A stretch of DNA of 64,000 bases from JAKPAM01 sp047601745. Lineage in GTDB: Bacteria > Pseudomonadota > Gammaproteobacteria > Burkholderiales > Burkholderiaceae_E. The notes below the pieces were generated by a model. The model had not been told where the DNA came from. It did no database searches and saw only the letters and a program-made list of their open reading frames with translations. The position numbers and the translations under genes were made by a program. Shown here piece by piece: positions 43,831 to 53,341 of this stretch. The stretch spans positions 6,618,388-6,682,387 of the forward strand of contig JASGIS010000001.1 of the NCBI GenBank assembly GCA_047601745.1, read 5' to 3'. Each line of letters opens with the position of its first letter. Position 1 is the first letter of the stretch.

Positions 43831-45255
43831 TCACGCCCTTCGCGCCAGCTCCGCCGCCTTGCCGACATAAGCGCCGGGCGTCAGTTCGCGCAGCCGTGCC
43901 TTGGCTTCGGCCGGAATCGCCAGCGTCTCGACGAACGCGGCGAGCTGCGCGGCGTCGATCGCGCGGCCGCGCGTCAGGTCCTTGAGCTTCTCATAAGGAT
44001 TGTCGACGCCGTAGCGGCGCATCACGGTCTGGATCGGCTCGGCCAGCACTTCCCAGCACGCTTCGAGGTCGGCGGCCAGCCGCTGCGGATCGAGTTCGAG
44101 CTTGTCCAGGCCGCGGCGGCACGACACCAGCGCCAGCAGCGTATAGCCGAAGGCCACGCCGACGTTGCGCAACACCGTCGAGTCGGTCAGGTCGCGCTGC
44201 CAGCGCGAGACCGGCAGCTTCTCGGCCAGATGGCGCAGCAACGCGTTGGCCAGGCCGAGATTGCCCTCGGAGTTCTCGAAGTCGATCGGGTTGACCTTGT
44301 GCGGCATCGTCGACGAGCCGATCTCGCCGGCCTTGAGCTTCTGCTTGAAGTAACCGAGCGAGATGTAGCCCCAGACGTCGCGGTTCAGGTCGATCAGGAT
44401 CGTGTTGGCGCGGGCGACGGCGTCGAACAGCTCGGCCATGTAGTCGTGCGGCTCGATCTGGATCGTGAACGGGTTGAACGCGAGACCCAGCGATTCGACG
44501 ACGCCGCGCGCGAAGCCTTCCCAATCCAGCGACGGTTCGGCCGACAGGTGCGCGTTGTAGTTGCCGACGGCGCCGTTCATCTTGGCCAGGATGCGGACGT
44601 CGCGAATCCGCGCGAGCGCGTCGCGCAGCCGCATGACGACGTTGGCGATCTCCTTGCCGACCGTCGTCGGCGAGGCCGGCTGGCCGTGCGTGCGCGACAG
44701 CATCGGCACGTCGGCGTACGCGTGCGCCATGCCGCGCAGCCGCTCGATCAACTGCTCGAAGGCCGGCACGATCACCTCGTCGCGCGCGGCGCGCAGCATC
44801 AGCGCGTGCGAGGTGTTGTTGATGTCCTCGGACGTGCACGCGAAGTGCACGAATTCGAGCCCCGCCTGCAGCGCCGGCACGTCGGCGACCGATTCCTTGA
44901 TGAAGTACTCGACGGCCTTGACGTCATGGTTGGTCACGGCCTCGATCTGCTTGATGCGCGCGGCCTGCGCGTCGCCGAAGCCGCCGACGAGTTCGCGCAG
45001 CGCCCGGCGCGCCGGCTCGGGCAGCGGCGGAAACTCCGGCAGCCCGGCGTCGGACAGCGCGATCAGCCACTGCACCTCGACCTGCACGCGAAAACGCATG
45101 AACGCGCCCTCGGACAGCAGGCCGCGCAACGGGCCGACCTTGTCGGCATAACGGCCGTCGAGCGGCGACAGCGCATTGAGGGCGGCGGCTTCGGCCGGCG
45201 TCGGCGTCGGCAACGCCTGGCCGGCGGCGCCGACGGCGGGAGAGGCAGTGGACAT
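43831..45255 (-). CDS. purB: Adenylosuccinate lyase
   Basis: PurB acts twice in purine synthesis, splitting fumarate from SAICAR and from adenylosuccinate. The fumarase/aspartase signature SSTMPHKVNPIDFENSEGN is intact, and TSEDINNTSHALML and LSRTHGQPASPTTVGKE supply the other active-site segments. LSPLDGRYADKV near the N-terminus is typical of the proteobacterial form. 474 residues, slightly longer at the N-terminus than E. coli PurB. Confidence 0.97.
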   Translation of the reverse strand: MSTASPAVGAAGQALPTPTPAEAAALNALSPLDGRYADKVGPLRGLLSEGAFMRFRVQVEVQWLIALSDAGLPEFPPLPEPARRALRELVGGFGDAQAARIKQIEAVTNHDVKAVEYFIKESVADVPALQAGLEFVHFACTSEDINNTSHALMLRAARDEVIVPAFEQLIERLRGMAHAYADVPMLSRTHGQPASPTTVGKEIANVVMRLRDALARIRDVRILAKMNGAVGNYNAHLSAEPSLDWEGFARGVVESLGLAFNPFTIQIEPHDYMAELFDAVARANTILIDLNRDVWGYISLGYFKQKLKAGEIGSSTMPHKVNPIDFENSEGNLGLANALLRHLAEKLPVSRWQRDLTDSTVLRNVGVAFGYTLLALVSCRRGLDKLELDPQRLAADLEACWEVLAEPIQTVMRRYGVDNPYEKLKDLTRGRAIDAAQLAAFVETLAIPAEAKARLRELTPGAYVGKAAELARRA

Positions 45256-45452
45256 GTCGTATCGGGCCCGGCTGTGCCGGAGCGGATGGAAAGCCGGTCA
45301 TTTTACTCGCGGCCGGGTCGCCGGCCGCCGTCCGGCCGGCACCGCGCGGACGCCCCCCGCGCGCGCCGGACCGGCCGACCGCTTTGTTATACTGCGCCGC
45401 CGCGACTCGCGGTCGGCGAGCTTGACGAGCGCTTTTCCCACAGGGCATCGAC

Positions 45453-46061
45453 ATGAAACTTCTCGGTTCGTTGGCCAGTCCGTTCGTGCGCAAGGTCCGC
45501 GTCGTGCTGGCCGAGAAAAAGATCGACTGCCCGCTCGAACTCGTCGACGCATGGTCGCCGGATTCCACGCTGCAGCAGAGCAATCCGCTGGGCAAGGTGC
45601 CGTGCCTGATCATGGACGACGGCGGTGCGATGTTCGATTCGCGCGTCATCGTCGAATACCTCGATTCGATCAGCCCGCTGCACAAGCTGATTCCGGCCGG
45701 CGGCCGCGCCTGCGCCGAGGTCAAGTGCTGGGAGGCGCTGTGCGACGGCCTGCTCGACGCCGGCGTGCTGATCCGCGCCGAATCCACGCAGCGCGCCGAA
45801 TCGCAGCGTTCGGCCGCCTGGGTCGCCCGCCAGCAAGGCAAGATCGACGCGGCCGTCGCGGCGATCGCGCGCGGGCTGGGCGAGCGCCAATGGGCGTGCG
45901 AGGGCCGCTACACGCTGGCCGACATCTGCATCGGCTGCGCGCTCGGCTGGTTGAACTTCCGCTTCCCCGCGCATCCGTGGCGCGACGACCATCCGTCATT
46001 GGCCGCGTACTTCGACCGCCTGATGCAGCGGCAGGCGTTCATCGACACGACGCCGCGATGA
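45453..46061 (+). CDS. Glutathione S-transferase family protein
   Basis: An N-terminal thioredoxin-like domain (MKLLGSLASPFVRKVRVVLAEKKIDCPLELVD ... NPLGKVPCLIMDDGGAMFDSRVIVEYLD) with the cis-Pro and the S-R glutathione contact, and a C-terminal helical domain (GRYTLADICIGCALGWLNFRFP). 202 residues. This gene next to purB is a common arrangement in Burkholderiales. A TTATACT box about 65 bp upstream is a possible -10. Confidence 0.92.
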   Translation: MKLLGSLASPFVRKVRVVLAEKKIDCPLELVDAWSPDSTLQQSNPLGKVPCLIMDDGGAMFDSRVIVEYLDSISPLHKLIPAGGRACAEVKCWEALCDGLLDAGVLIRAESTQRAESQRSAAWVARQQGKIDAAVAAIARGLGERQWACEGRYTLADICIGCALGWLNFRFPAHPWRDDHPSLAAYFDRLMQRQAFIDTTPR

Positions 46062-46079
46062 ACGGGCGGGTACGCCGGC

Positions 46080-47339
46080 TCACGCCCCGTCGGTCGCCGT
46101 GATGAAACCGCCGCCCAGGCACACCTCGCCGTCATACAGCACCGCCGACTGCCCGGGCGTCACCGCCCATTGCGGCGCATCGAAGCGCAGCGTGATCGTC
46201 GACGCATCGGCGTCGCGAACGGCCAGCCGGCACGCGGCATCGGCCTGCCGGTAACGCGTCTTGGCGCCGAGCGGCCGGCGGCCGTCCAGCGCATCGGCCG
46301 GCGCACGGCCATCGATCCACGACACCGATTCGGCGACGAGCGCCGACGACAACAGCCACGGATGATCGTGGCCCTGGACCACGTACAGCGTGTTGCGCGC
46401 CATGTCCTTGCGCGCGACGTACCACGGATCGCCGCTGCCCTCGCGCAGGCCGCCGATGCCGATGCCCTTGCGCTGGCCGAGCGTGTAGAACGCCAGCCCG
46501 ACGTGCTCGCCGATCGTGCGGCCGGCGTCGTCGACGATCGGGCCGGGCCGCGTCGGCAGATAACGGTTGAGGAACTCGCGGAACGGCCGTTCGCCGATGA
46601 AGCAGATGCCGGTCGAATCCTTCTTGGCGGCGTTGGACAGGCCGAGCGCGGCCGCGATCGCCCGCACCTGCCGCTTGGGCAGCGGGCCGAGCGGAAACAG
46701 CGCGCGCGACAGTTGCGCGGCGTCGAGCCGGTGCAGGAAGTAGCTCTGGTCCTTGCCGGCATCCAACCCGCGCAGCAATTGCCAGCGCCGCTCGCCGTCG
46801 GCGCCGGCGACCGCGCGCACCCGCGCGTAGTGGCCGGTGGCGATCAGGCCGGCGCCCATCCGCATCGCGTGGTCGAGGAACGCCTTGAACTTGATCTCGG
46901 CATTGCACAGCACGTCGGGGTTCGGCGTGCGGCCGGCCGAATATTCGCGCAGGAACTCGGCGAACACGCGATCCTTGTACTCGGCGGCGAAGTTGACGGC
47001 CTCGATGTCGATGCCGATGACATCGGCCACGCTGGCGGCGTCGAGCAGGTCCTGGCGCGTCGAGCAGTATTCGCCGTCGTCGTCGTCCTCCCAGTTCTTC
47101 ATGAACAGGCCGACGACGTCGTAGCCGTGCTGCTTGAGCAACCAGGCGGTCACCGACGAATCGACGCCGCCCGACAGGCCGACGACGACGCGCCGCCCGT
47201 CGCCCGGCTCGATGCCGGCGAAACCGGGCGCCGCGGCGTCGCGCAGCACCGACGACGTCAACGCCGGCGACGGCTGGGGGACGGACGGAAACTCGGACGA
47301 AAGCGCGGACGAGGACGGAATCGGAGCCGGGAACGACAT
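46080..47339 (-). CDS. mnmA: tRNA-specific 2-thiouridylase MnmA
   Basis: MnmA adds sulphur to U34 of Lys, Glu and Gln tRNAs. The PP-loop VVGLSGGVDSSVTAWLLKQHGYDVVGLFMKNW, the first catalytic Cys in PNPDVLCNAEIKF and the second in STGICFIGERPFREFL are all present, and the C-terminal beta-barrel ends with VLYDGEVCLGGGFI. I start at the ATG at 47339; it gives about 50 Ser/Pro/Ala-rich residues ahead of the PP-loop, so a start nearer VVVGLSGG is possible. Convergent with the GST gene, separated by 18 bp. Confidence 0.96.
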   Translation of the reverse strand: MSFPAPIPSSSALSSEFPSVPQPSPALTSSVLRDAAAPGFAGIEPGDGRRVVVGLSGGVDSSVTAWLLKQHGYDVVGLFMKNWEDDDDGEYCSTRQDLLDAASVADVIGIDIEAVNFAAEYKDRVFAEFLREYSAGRTPNPDVLCNAEIKFKAFLDHAMRMGAGLIATGHYARVRAVAGADGERRWQLLRGLDAGKDQSYFLHRLDAAQLSRALFPLGPLPKRQVRAIAAALGLSNAAKKDSTGICFIGERPFREFLNRYLPTRPGPIVDDAGRTIGEHVGLAFYTLGQRKGIGIGGLREGSGDPWYVARKDMARNTLYVVQGHDHPWLLSSALVAESVSWIDGRAPADALDGRRPLGAKTRYRQADAACRLAVRDADASTITLRFDAPQWAVTPGQSAVLYDGEVCLGGGFITATDGA

Positions 47340-47572
47340 GACGGATGCGAAGGACGGCGCGGCGCGCCGGATGATGGCGATTCTATCGCGGCGGGGTCCG
47401 GCGGGAATCGGACCGGGCTGCCGGACGCCGGAGCGGCAAGGACCGATCATGCTATAAACCGGGTCCAAACGAGGCGATCCGCCGCTAATGACCGGTGAAC
47501 CGCGAGGAATACCGCTGGCGGCGGCCAGAACTACCCGCTCGACCAACGAGCCGAAGAAAGACGGAGGGCGCG

Positions 47573-47887
47573 ATGACGGCCAAGGGTTTCATCTTCCTGA
47601 TGCTGGTGACGATCGGGACCGTGATGGTCGCGGGCACCGTCGCCGAATCCTTCACCGGCGAGGGCTTCGGCCGCACGATCGTCGTCGCGGTGCTGACCGC
47701 GCTGGTCGTGTTTCCGGCCGCCCGCTGGGCCGAGCGCAAGGGCTGGATCAAGGGCTCGGTCCGCGTCGACGAACTGCGCAAGGAATTCAGCCGCCAGCGC
47801 CCGCCCGCCAAGACCGGCCAGCCGGACGCCCCGTCGACGCCGCCCGGCAAGCCGGCGTCCACCGACGAGCGCGACGGCACGACATGA
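47573..47887 (+). CDS. Small two-helix membrane protein of unknown function
   Basis: 104 residues. Two hydrophobic segments (FIFLMLVTIGTVMVAGTVAES and TIVVAVLTALVVFPAARWA) are followed by a basic then Pro/Lys-rich, probably disordered tail. GGAGGG lies just before the ATG at 47573. I recognise no family. It is followed 25 bp later by a MarC gene and may be co-expressed. Confidence 0.65.
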   Translation: MTAKGFIFLMLVTIGTVMVAGTVAESFTGEGFGRTIVVAVLTALVVFPAARWAERKGWIKGSVRVDELRKEFSRQRPPAKTGQPDAPSTPPGKPASTDERDGTT

Positions 47888-47912
47888 CGGCCGCGCCGGA
47901 CGGAGCCGCGTG

Positions 47913-48569
47913 ATGCTGCCGGAAATCGCGCTGCTCAAGCTGTTCGCGAGCTTCCTGCTCGGCGGCTTCGTCAGCCTCGTCACGATCATCAACCCGCTGG
48001 CGACGATCCCGTTCTTCACCGGACTGTCCGGCCACCTGTCCGATGCCGACGCGCAGGCGATGGCGCGTCGCGCGGCCGGCTACTGCCTGTCGATCCTGCT
48101 GGTCAGCCTGTTCGCCGGCACGCTGGTGCTGTCGATGTTCGGCATCTCGCTGGGCGCGCTGCGGATCGCCGGGGGCATCGTCGTCGCGATCCTGGGCCAC
48201 GGCATGCTGTACGGCCGCGGCGAGCGGCAGTCGCCGCAGACCGTGTCGTTCAAGAACCCGGCGTTCTTTCCGCTGGCGCTTCCGGGCATCACCGGGCCAG
48301 GAACGATCGCCGTCGTCATCGGCATCTCGACCGAGATCGGCGAAATCGACGCGATCGGCCACCGGGTCAGCGCGTACGCCGGCACCGTGCTGGCGATGAT
48401 CGCGGTCTGCACGCTCGAACTGATCGTGCTGCGCAGCGCCCGCGTGATCGTCAACCGCATGGGCGAGGCGGCGATCGAGGTGATGACGCGGCTGATGGGT
48501 TTCCTGCTGTTCTGCGTCGGCGTGCAGTTCATCGCGTCGGGGATCCGGACGTTCCTGACCAGCAGTTGA
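47913..48569 (+). CDS. MarC family integral membrane protein
   Basis: A six-helix protein of the MarC/NAAT family: LFASFLLGGFVSLVTIINPLATIPFFTGLSGHLSDADAQAMARRAAGYC, then GISLGALRIAGGIVVAILGHGML, FFPLALPGITGPGTIAVVIGIS and a C-terminal GFLLFCVGVQFIASGI. A GTG at 47910 directly precedes the ATG and could also serve. 218 residues. Some family members move amino acids; most have no known substrate. Confidence 0.9.
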   Translation: MLPEIALLKLFASFLLGGFVSLVTIINPLATIPFFTGLSGHLSDADAQAMARRAAGYCLSILLVSLFAGTLVLSMFGISLGALRIAGGIVVAILGHGMLYGRGERQSPQTVSFKNPAFFPLALPGITGPGTIAVVIGISTEIGEIDAIGHRVSAYAGTVLAMIAVCTLELIVLRSARVIVNRMGEAAIEVMTRLMGFLLFCVGVQFIASGIRTFLTSS

Positions 48570-48660
48570 AAGTTGCCGCGGCAGACCCGAACTAATCGGC
48601 ACGCCCCGCCCTTTGCGGACGGGCCCTTCGCCGGTTACGATGAGCTGATCAAGGAGAGCC

Positions 48661-49032
48661 ATGAACGCCGTGGAAATCATCGATACGGATCGGAACCTGG
48701 GCCTGCGCCGAGTCGCGATGTTCGACTACGCGCTGCACATCGCCGGTCCGCTGCTGTCCATGGGATTCCTGTCGGTCATCGCGCTGATCATCAACTACAT
48801 CAAGCGCGACGACGCCCGCGGCACGATCTACGAAACCCACATGAACTGGATGATCCGTACGTTCTGGTGGACGCTGTTCTGGATCGTCGTGACGGCGGTC
48901 CCGGCGGCGCTGCTGACCGTGCTGTCGTTCGGGATGCTGTCGTTCCTGTTCATCGTGCCGGTGATCTGGTACCTGTACCGGATGATCAAGGGCGTGCTGC
49001 GGCTGAACGACGGCCGCGCGATGCCCGAATGA
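48661..49032 (+). CDS. DUF4870-like small membrane protein
   Basis: 123 residues with three to four hydrophobic segments (ALHIAGPLLSMGFLSVIALIINYIKRDDARGTIYETHMNWMIRTFWWTLFWIVVTAVPAALLTVLSFGMLSFLFIVPVIWYLYRMIKGVLRL). The H-x-x-W-x-I-R-T-F-W-W pattern between helices is that of DUF4870-type proteins. AAGGAG precedes the ATG. Function unknown. Confidence 0.8.
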   Translation: MNAVEIIDTDRNLGLRRVAMFDYALHIAGPLLSMGFLSVIALIINYIKRDDARGTIYETHMNWMIRTFWWTLFWIVVTAVPAALLTVLSFGMLSFLFIVPVIWYLYRMIKGVLRLNDGRAMPE

Positions 49033-49042
49033 CGCCGCGGCG

Positions 49043-49837
49043 ATGACGCGCGGCCGCCTGCCGATCCCTCTTTTCCCGGCCCTGCGGTCCGGGGACGCGG
49101 CCGCGGTCGATCCCGCGGCCGTCGTCGACCCCGGCCGCCGCCGCTGGCTGCGGACGGCCGCCGTCTCCCCGGCGGCGCTGATGCTCGGCGCCTGCGCGTC
49201 GCCCGCCTTCCTGCCCGGCCCGGCGACTCCGCCGCCGATGCCGGTCGCGCGCGTCGGGCAGCGCTGGCGCTACCAGCGGATCAACCAGTACAACGGCCAG
49301 TCGCTGGGCATCCACACGTATACGGTCACGCGGGTCGACGGTCCGCAGGTCATCGTCACGCTCACCGACGGCGACGGCTCGACGATCGGGCAGGAGCGCT
49401 ACGAAGCGCCGTGGCGCGTCATCGACGACCTCGGCTTCGACATGCCGCAGCACTTCGCGAGGCCGGTGCCGCACCTGCCGCCCGTGCTGCAGGCCGGCGC
49501 GCGCGAGACCCTGTCGACGACCTACCAGGTACCCGGCAATTCCAGTTCGCTGGCGTGGTCGCAGTGGCTGACCGCGCAGGGCTGGGAACGGATCACGGTG
49601 CCGGCCGGGACCTACGACTGCCTGCGGATCGAGCGGCGGATCCGGTTCCGCCACAACGACGTGTTTCGCGAGTGGCCGGAGCGCAGCGAGACGATCTGGT
49701 ACGCGCCGGCGGTCGAGCGCTGGGTCCAGCGCGAATGGACCGGCATCTACTACTGGCCCGGCGTGCCGCCGACGCGACTGCGCGAGGACTGGATCACGTC
49801 GCGCCTGATCGACCATACGGCGGCGCCGATCTCCTGA
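49043..49837 (+). CDS. Predicted Tat-type lipoprotein of unknown function
   Basis: 264 residues. Residues about 31-50 combine a twin-arginine stretch (GRRRWLRTAAVSPAALML) with a lipobox (LGAC), so the protein is probably exported and lipidated. The mature part is beta-rich (VGQRWRYQRINQYNGQSLGIHTYTVTRVDGPQVIVTLTDGDG, later WERITVPAGTYDCLRIERRIRF and TIWYAPAVERWVQREW), reminiscent of DUF3108/LolA-like barrels. Starts 10 bp after the DUF4870-like gene. No specific family recognised. Confidence 0.7.
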   Translation: MTRGRLPIPLFPALRSGDAAAVDPAAVVDPGRRRWLRTAAVSPAALMLGACASPAFLPGPATPPPMPVARVGQRWRYQRINQYNGQSLGIHTYTVTRVDGPQVIVTLTDGDGSTIGQERYEAPWRVIDDLGFDMPQHFARPVPHLPPVLQAGARETLSTTYQVPGNSSSLAWSQWLTAQGWERITVPAGTYDCLRIERRIRFRHNDVFREWPERSETIWYAPAVERWVQREWTGIYYWPGVPPTRLREDWITSRLIDHTAAPIS

Positions 49838-49939
49838 CCCCCGCGCGATCCGGCGTCGACAGGGTTCGTCCGATCGAACCGGGGTGGGCTGGAGCTTGCC
49901 TTCGCGGATAATGCCGGGGCAATCGAACAGGAGACGCCG

Positions 49940-50992
49940 ATGCCGCCCGATCACGCCCCCCCGCCGCCCCACGAATCCCCCGACGTCGCCCGGGCCGCCG
50001 CCCGCTCGCCGATCGACCCCGGCCGCCGCCGATGGGCGCTGGGCACGCTGGCCGCGGCCGCGGCGACGCTGCCCGCGGCCCGCCCCGCGCGGGCGCAGGC
50101 CGCCGCGTTCCCGACCCGCCCGATCACGCTGGTGGTCCCGTTCCCCCCGGGCAGCGCCAGCGACATCCCGGTGCGCGCGCTGTCGGCCGCGGCCGCCAAG
50201 AAGCTCGGCCAGTCGATCGTCATCGAGAACAAGCCCGGCGTATCGGGCACGCTCGGGCCGGTCGGCGTCGCCAAGAACGCCGCGCCGGACGGCTACACGG
50301 TCGCGATCGCGCCGGCCAGCCTGTGGCGGCTGCCGCACCAGCAGAAGGTCAACTACGATCCGATCCAGGATTTCACGTACATCGCCGGCCTGGCCGCGTA
50401 CACGTTCGCGGTCGCCGTCAACGCCGACGCGCCGTGGCAGACGCTGGGCGAGATGCTCGCCTGGGGCAAGGCCAACCCGGGCAAGCTGTCGCTGGGCGGC
50501 ACCGGCACCGGTGCGTCGGGCCACATCGCGGCGTTCAAGCTCGCCAAGCTGTCCGGCGCCGACATCAACTTCGTGCCGTTCAAGGGCGGCGCCGAGATCT
50601 CGGCGGCGATGCTCGGCGGGCACATCGCCGGCCAGACCGACGCCGGCTGGACGCCGCTGGTCGAGACGGGCAAGGCGCGCCTGCTGGCGGTGTTCACCGA
50701 CAAGCGGCTGGCAAAATACCCGAAAGTGCCCACGGCCAAGGAAGCGGGCTACGACATCGTCGTCGACTCGCCGTGGGGGCTCGTCGGCCCCAAGGGCATG
50801 GACCCGAAGATCGTCGCGACGCTGGAACAGGCGTTCCTCGGCTCGCGCGACGACCCGGCCTATCGCAAGGCGCTCGACACCTTCGACCTGCGCGACCTGA
50901 ACCTGGGCAGCGCGGCGTTCACGCGCGTCGCCGAACAAACCTACGCGGCCGAAAAGCACAATCTCCAAGAATTGAACATCAAACAGAACTGA
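49940..50992 (+). CDS. Tripartite tricarboxylate transporter (Bug family) substrate-binding protein
   Basis: A Bug/TctC receptor with a Tat-like leader (PGRRRWALGTLAAAAATLPAARPARAQ) and the family start ITLVVPFPPGSASDIPVRALSAAAAKKLGQSIVIENKPGVSGTLGPVGVAKNAAPDGYT. The substrate loops (GGTGTGASGHIAAFKL and FVPFKGGAEISAAMLGGHI) are present. 350 residues. It immediately precedes the acyl-CoA dehydrogenase gene (10 bp), suggesting uptake and oxidation of a carboxylic acid. Confidence 0.92.
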   Translation: MPPDHAPPPPHESPDVARAAARSPIDPGRRRWALGTLAAAAATLPAARPARAQAAAFPTRPITLVVPFPPGSASDIPVRALSAAAAKKLGQSIVIENKPGVSGTLGPVGVAKNAAPDGYTVAIAPASLWRLPHQQKVNYDPIQDFTYIAGLAAYTFAVAVNADAPWQTLGEMLAWGKANPGKLSLGGTGTGASGHIAAFKLAKLSGADINFVPFKGGAEISAAMLGGHIAGQTDAGWTPLVETGKARLLAVFTDKRLAKYPKVPTAKEAGYDIVVDSPWGLVGPKGMDPKIVATLEQAFLGSRDDPAYRKALDTFDLRDLNLGSAAFTRVAEQTYAAEKHNLQELNIKQN

Positions 50993-51002
50993 GGATCACC
51001 GC

Positions 51003-52352
51003 ATGAGTACGTCATCCCCTGCTTATGAGCGCGAACACCAGCACCGCTGGATCCAGGGCGATCTGGCGCTGTTCCGCGACTCGATCCGCCGTTTCGTCGA
51101 GAAGGAACTGGCGCCGAACGAAGAGCGCTGGTGGAAACAGCAGAAGGTCGATCGCGAAGTCTGGCTCAAGGCCGGCGAGATCGGCATGCTGTGCCCGAGC
51201 ATTCCCGAGGAATACGGCGGCGGCGGCGGCACGTTCGCGCACGACGCGATCATCGCGATCGAGCAGTCGCGGGCGATCGCCTCGTCGCTGGGCACCAACG
51301 TGCACAGCGGCATCGTGTCGCACTACATCCTGCGCTACGGCACCGAAGAGCAGAAGAAGAAATACCTGCCCGAGATGGCCGCCGGCCGGATGGTCGCCGC
51401 GATCGCGATGTCCGAGCCGGGCGCCGGCTCCGACCTGAAGAGCATCCGCACGCGCGCCGACAAGAAGGGCGACCGCTACCTGATCAACGGCGCCAAGACC
51501 TTCATCACCAACGGCTACTGGTGCGACCTGATCGTGCTCGTGGCCAAGACCGATCCGGACGCCGGCAGCAAGGGCGTGTCGCTGATCATGATCGAGACCA
51601 AGGACCTGCCCGGTTTCAAGCGCGGCCGGATCCTGGACAAGATCGGCCAGAAGGGCCAGGACACCGCCGAACTGTTCTTCGACAACGTCGAGGTGCCGCA
51701 GTCGAACCTGCTGGGCACCGAAGAGGGCAAGGGCTTCTACCAGTTGATGCAGCAGTTGCCGCAGGAGCGGCTGATCATCGGCCTGGGATCGGTCGCGGCG
51801 ATGACGCGGGCCGTCGAGCTGACGATCGAGTACACGAAGCAGCGCACGGTGTTCGGCGCGCCGCTGGCCGACATGCAGAACACCCGTTTCAAGCTCGCCG
51901 AATGCCAGACGCTGTGCAAGGTGGCCGCGGTGTTCGTCGATGACTGCATGGAGAAGATCCTGGCCGGCGCCGTCCAGCCGCTTCTGGCGGATCATGACCA
52001 TGGCGAATGGGCCGGCAGGACTTTCGCCGAGGTGCAGGCGGAGGAGGGCGACGCCCTGGCCGTCTGGATGTCGGACCCCGATGCGGCTCCGCACGGTGGC
52101 GAGCCCCTGAACGGCCTGCTGCTGCGGGCGGCGACATTCATGGACGAACTGCTTCAATTGCCGGGCCACACCGTCGCGGTCACCCACGCGGCGATGATCC
52201 GGGCAGCCATGCTGCATGTGCTGGGCGCGCCGTGGCAGTCCTATCGCAAGATCGACATCGAGCCCCTGAGCACGGTCGACTTCCGCGGCGACGGCCGCCG
52301 CTGGACGCTCCGCGCCGGCTCTCGCCGCGCAGGGGCGGGCGGCCGTGCCTGA
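51003..52352 (+). CDS. Chimeric open frame: truncated acyl-CoA dehydrogenase fused to C-terminal part of a histidine phosphatase
   Basis: Residues 1 to about 320 are a normal acyl-CoA dehydrogenase: FVEKELAPNEERWWKQQ, the FAD/substrate motif AIAMSEPGAGSDLKSI, FITNGYWCDLIVLVAKT and the start of the C-terminal helices (EYTKQRTVFGAPLADMQNTRFKLAECQTL). It breaks off at MEKILAG, about 60 residues before the end, losing the catalytic Glu segment. The remaining 130 residues (ADHDHGEWAGRTFAEVQ ... GHTVAVTHAAMIRAAMLHVLGAPW) are the back half of a histidine phosphatase, lacking its RHG start. Neither half should be active. I take the in-frame fusion as accidental, produced by a join near 51,965. Confidence 0.85.
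   Translation: MSTSSPAYEREHQHRWIQGDLALFRDSIRRFVEKELAPNEERWWKQQKVDREVWLKAGEIGMLCPSIPEEYGGGGGTFAHDAIIAIEQSRAIASSLGTNVHSGIVSHYILRYGTEEQKKKYLPEMAAGRMVAAIAMSEPGAGSDLKSIRTRADKKGDRYLINGAKTFITNGYWCDLIVLVAKTDPDAGSKGVSLIMIETKDLPGFKRGRILDKIGQKGQDTAELFFDNVEVPQSNLLGTEEGKGFYQLMQQLPQERLIIGLGSVAAMTRAVELTIEYTKQRTVFGAPLADMQNTRFKLAECQTLCKVAAVFVDDCMEKILAGAVQPLLADHDHGEWAGRTFAEVQAEEGDALAVWMSDPDAAPHGGEPLNGLLLRAATFMDELLQLPGHTVAVTHAAMIRAAMLHVLGAPWQSYRKIDIEPLSTVDFRGDGRRWTLRAGSRRAGAGGRA
51955..51985. other. Junction between two unlike sequence blocks
   Basis: To the left: very GC-rich, frameshift-free betaproteobacterial-type genes. To the right: somewhat lower GC, rhizobial-type genes and frequent one-base frameshifts. 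No insertion sequence, integrase, tRNA or direct repeat is visible at the junction. Confidence 0.65.
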
Positions 52353-52431
52353 CAAATGCGATCGGCATGGAAAACTTCGACACAGCGACTAGATAGGCGT
52401 TGCAGGCCCAGCGGCAGACAAGGAACCAGAC

Positions 52432-53261
52432 ATGCTTGAACGACTGACATTGAACGACGGCGCCACCATCCCACGGATCGGGCTCGGCTTGTGGCAGGTC
52501 GATCCGGGCATAACGGCCAAGGTCGTGCGCTGGGGCATCGAGGCCGGCTACCGTCTCATCGATACAGCCGAGGGCTATCGCAACGAGGAAGGCGTGGGCG
52601 AGGCGATCCGCTCCTGCAGCGTGCCGAGGAGTGAGCTGTTCATCACCTCCAAGCTACGCAACGGCGCGCACCGGCGCGACGACGCGCTACGCGCCTTCGA
52701 CGACACGATGGCGAAGCTCTGCATCAACCAGATCGATCTATTTCTGATCCATTGGCCGGTTCCCAGCCGTGATCACTATGTCGAAGCCTGGAAGACGTTG
52801 ATCGAGCTGAGGCAAGCGGGGCGTATCAAGTCGGTCGGCGTGTCGAACTTCAACCAGGATCATCTGGAGCGCATCATCGGCGAGACCGGCGTCACGCCGG
52901 TCGTCAACCAGATCGAATTGCATCCGCGCTTCCAGCAGCGCGACAGCGGGACTTCAACAGGAAGCACGACATCCGCATCGAAAGCTGGAGCCCGCTGGGC
53001 AGCGGTCGGCTACTGGCCGACCCGACTCTGGAGAAGATCGCCAGAAAACACGGCAAGTCAGTGGCGCAGGTCATTATTCGCTGGCACCTTCGGGAAGGCT
53101 TGGTTGTCATTCCGAAGTCGACCCACCATGAGCGCATCGCCGCCAATTTCGCCGTCTTCGACTTCGATCTGGACGAGGACGACATGCGGGCCATCCGCGG
53201 CATGGATGCCGCCGACGGCCGCAACGGATCGGATCCCGCGACGGCCGCATTTCTGTTCTGA
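52432..53261 (+). pseudogene. Aldo/keto reductase (2,5-diketo-D-gluconate reductase-like), frameshifted
   Basis: An AKR5-type reductase. The N-terminal part has GLGLWQVDPG, catalytic Asp/Tyr in DTAEGYRNEEGVGEAI, Lys in FITSKLRNG and His in LFLIHWPVPS, then VGVSNFNQDHLERII and NQIELHPRFQQRD. After about 52,945 the frame changes; the expected continuation (FNRKHDIRIESWSPLGSG ... VIIRWHLREGLVVIPKS) is read in another frame through to 53,261. One base seems to be missing there. With the frame restored it would be a complete enzyme of about 275 residues. A sequencing error is as likely as a real mutation. Confidence 0.85.
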
Positions 53262-53341
53262 AGCGCGTGGCGCGAATACATAACAGCGCGGTTCGCCACT
53301 CCACGCGCAGCTTGATGCGGCGGGCAGGGGCGATCTGAGGC

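Noticed and set aside
51003..52352. A novel bifunctional acyl-CoA dehydrogenase-phosphatase
   Set aside because: Both halves lack catalytic parts (the dehydrogenase Glu region and the phosphatase RHG motif), and the join coincides with a change in lineage signals.
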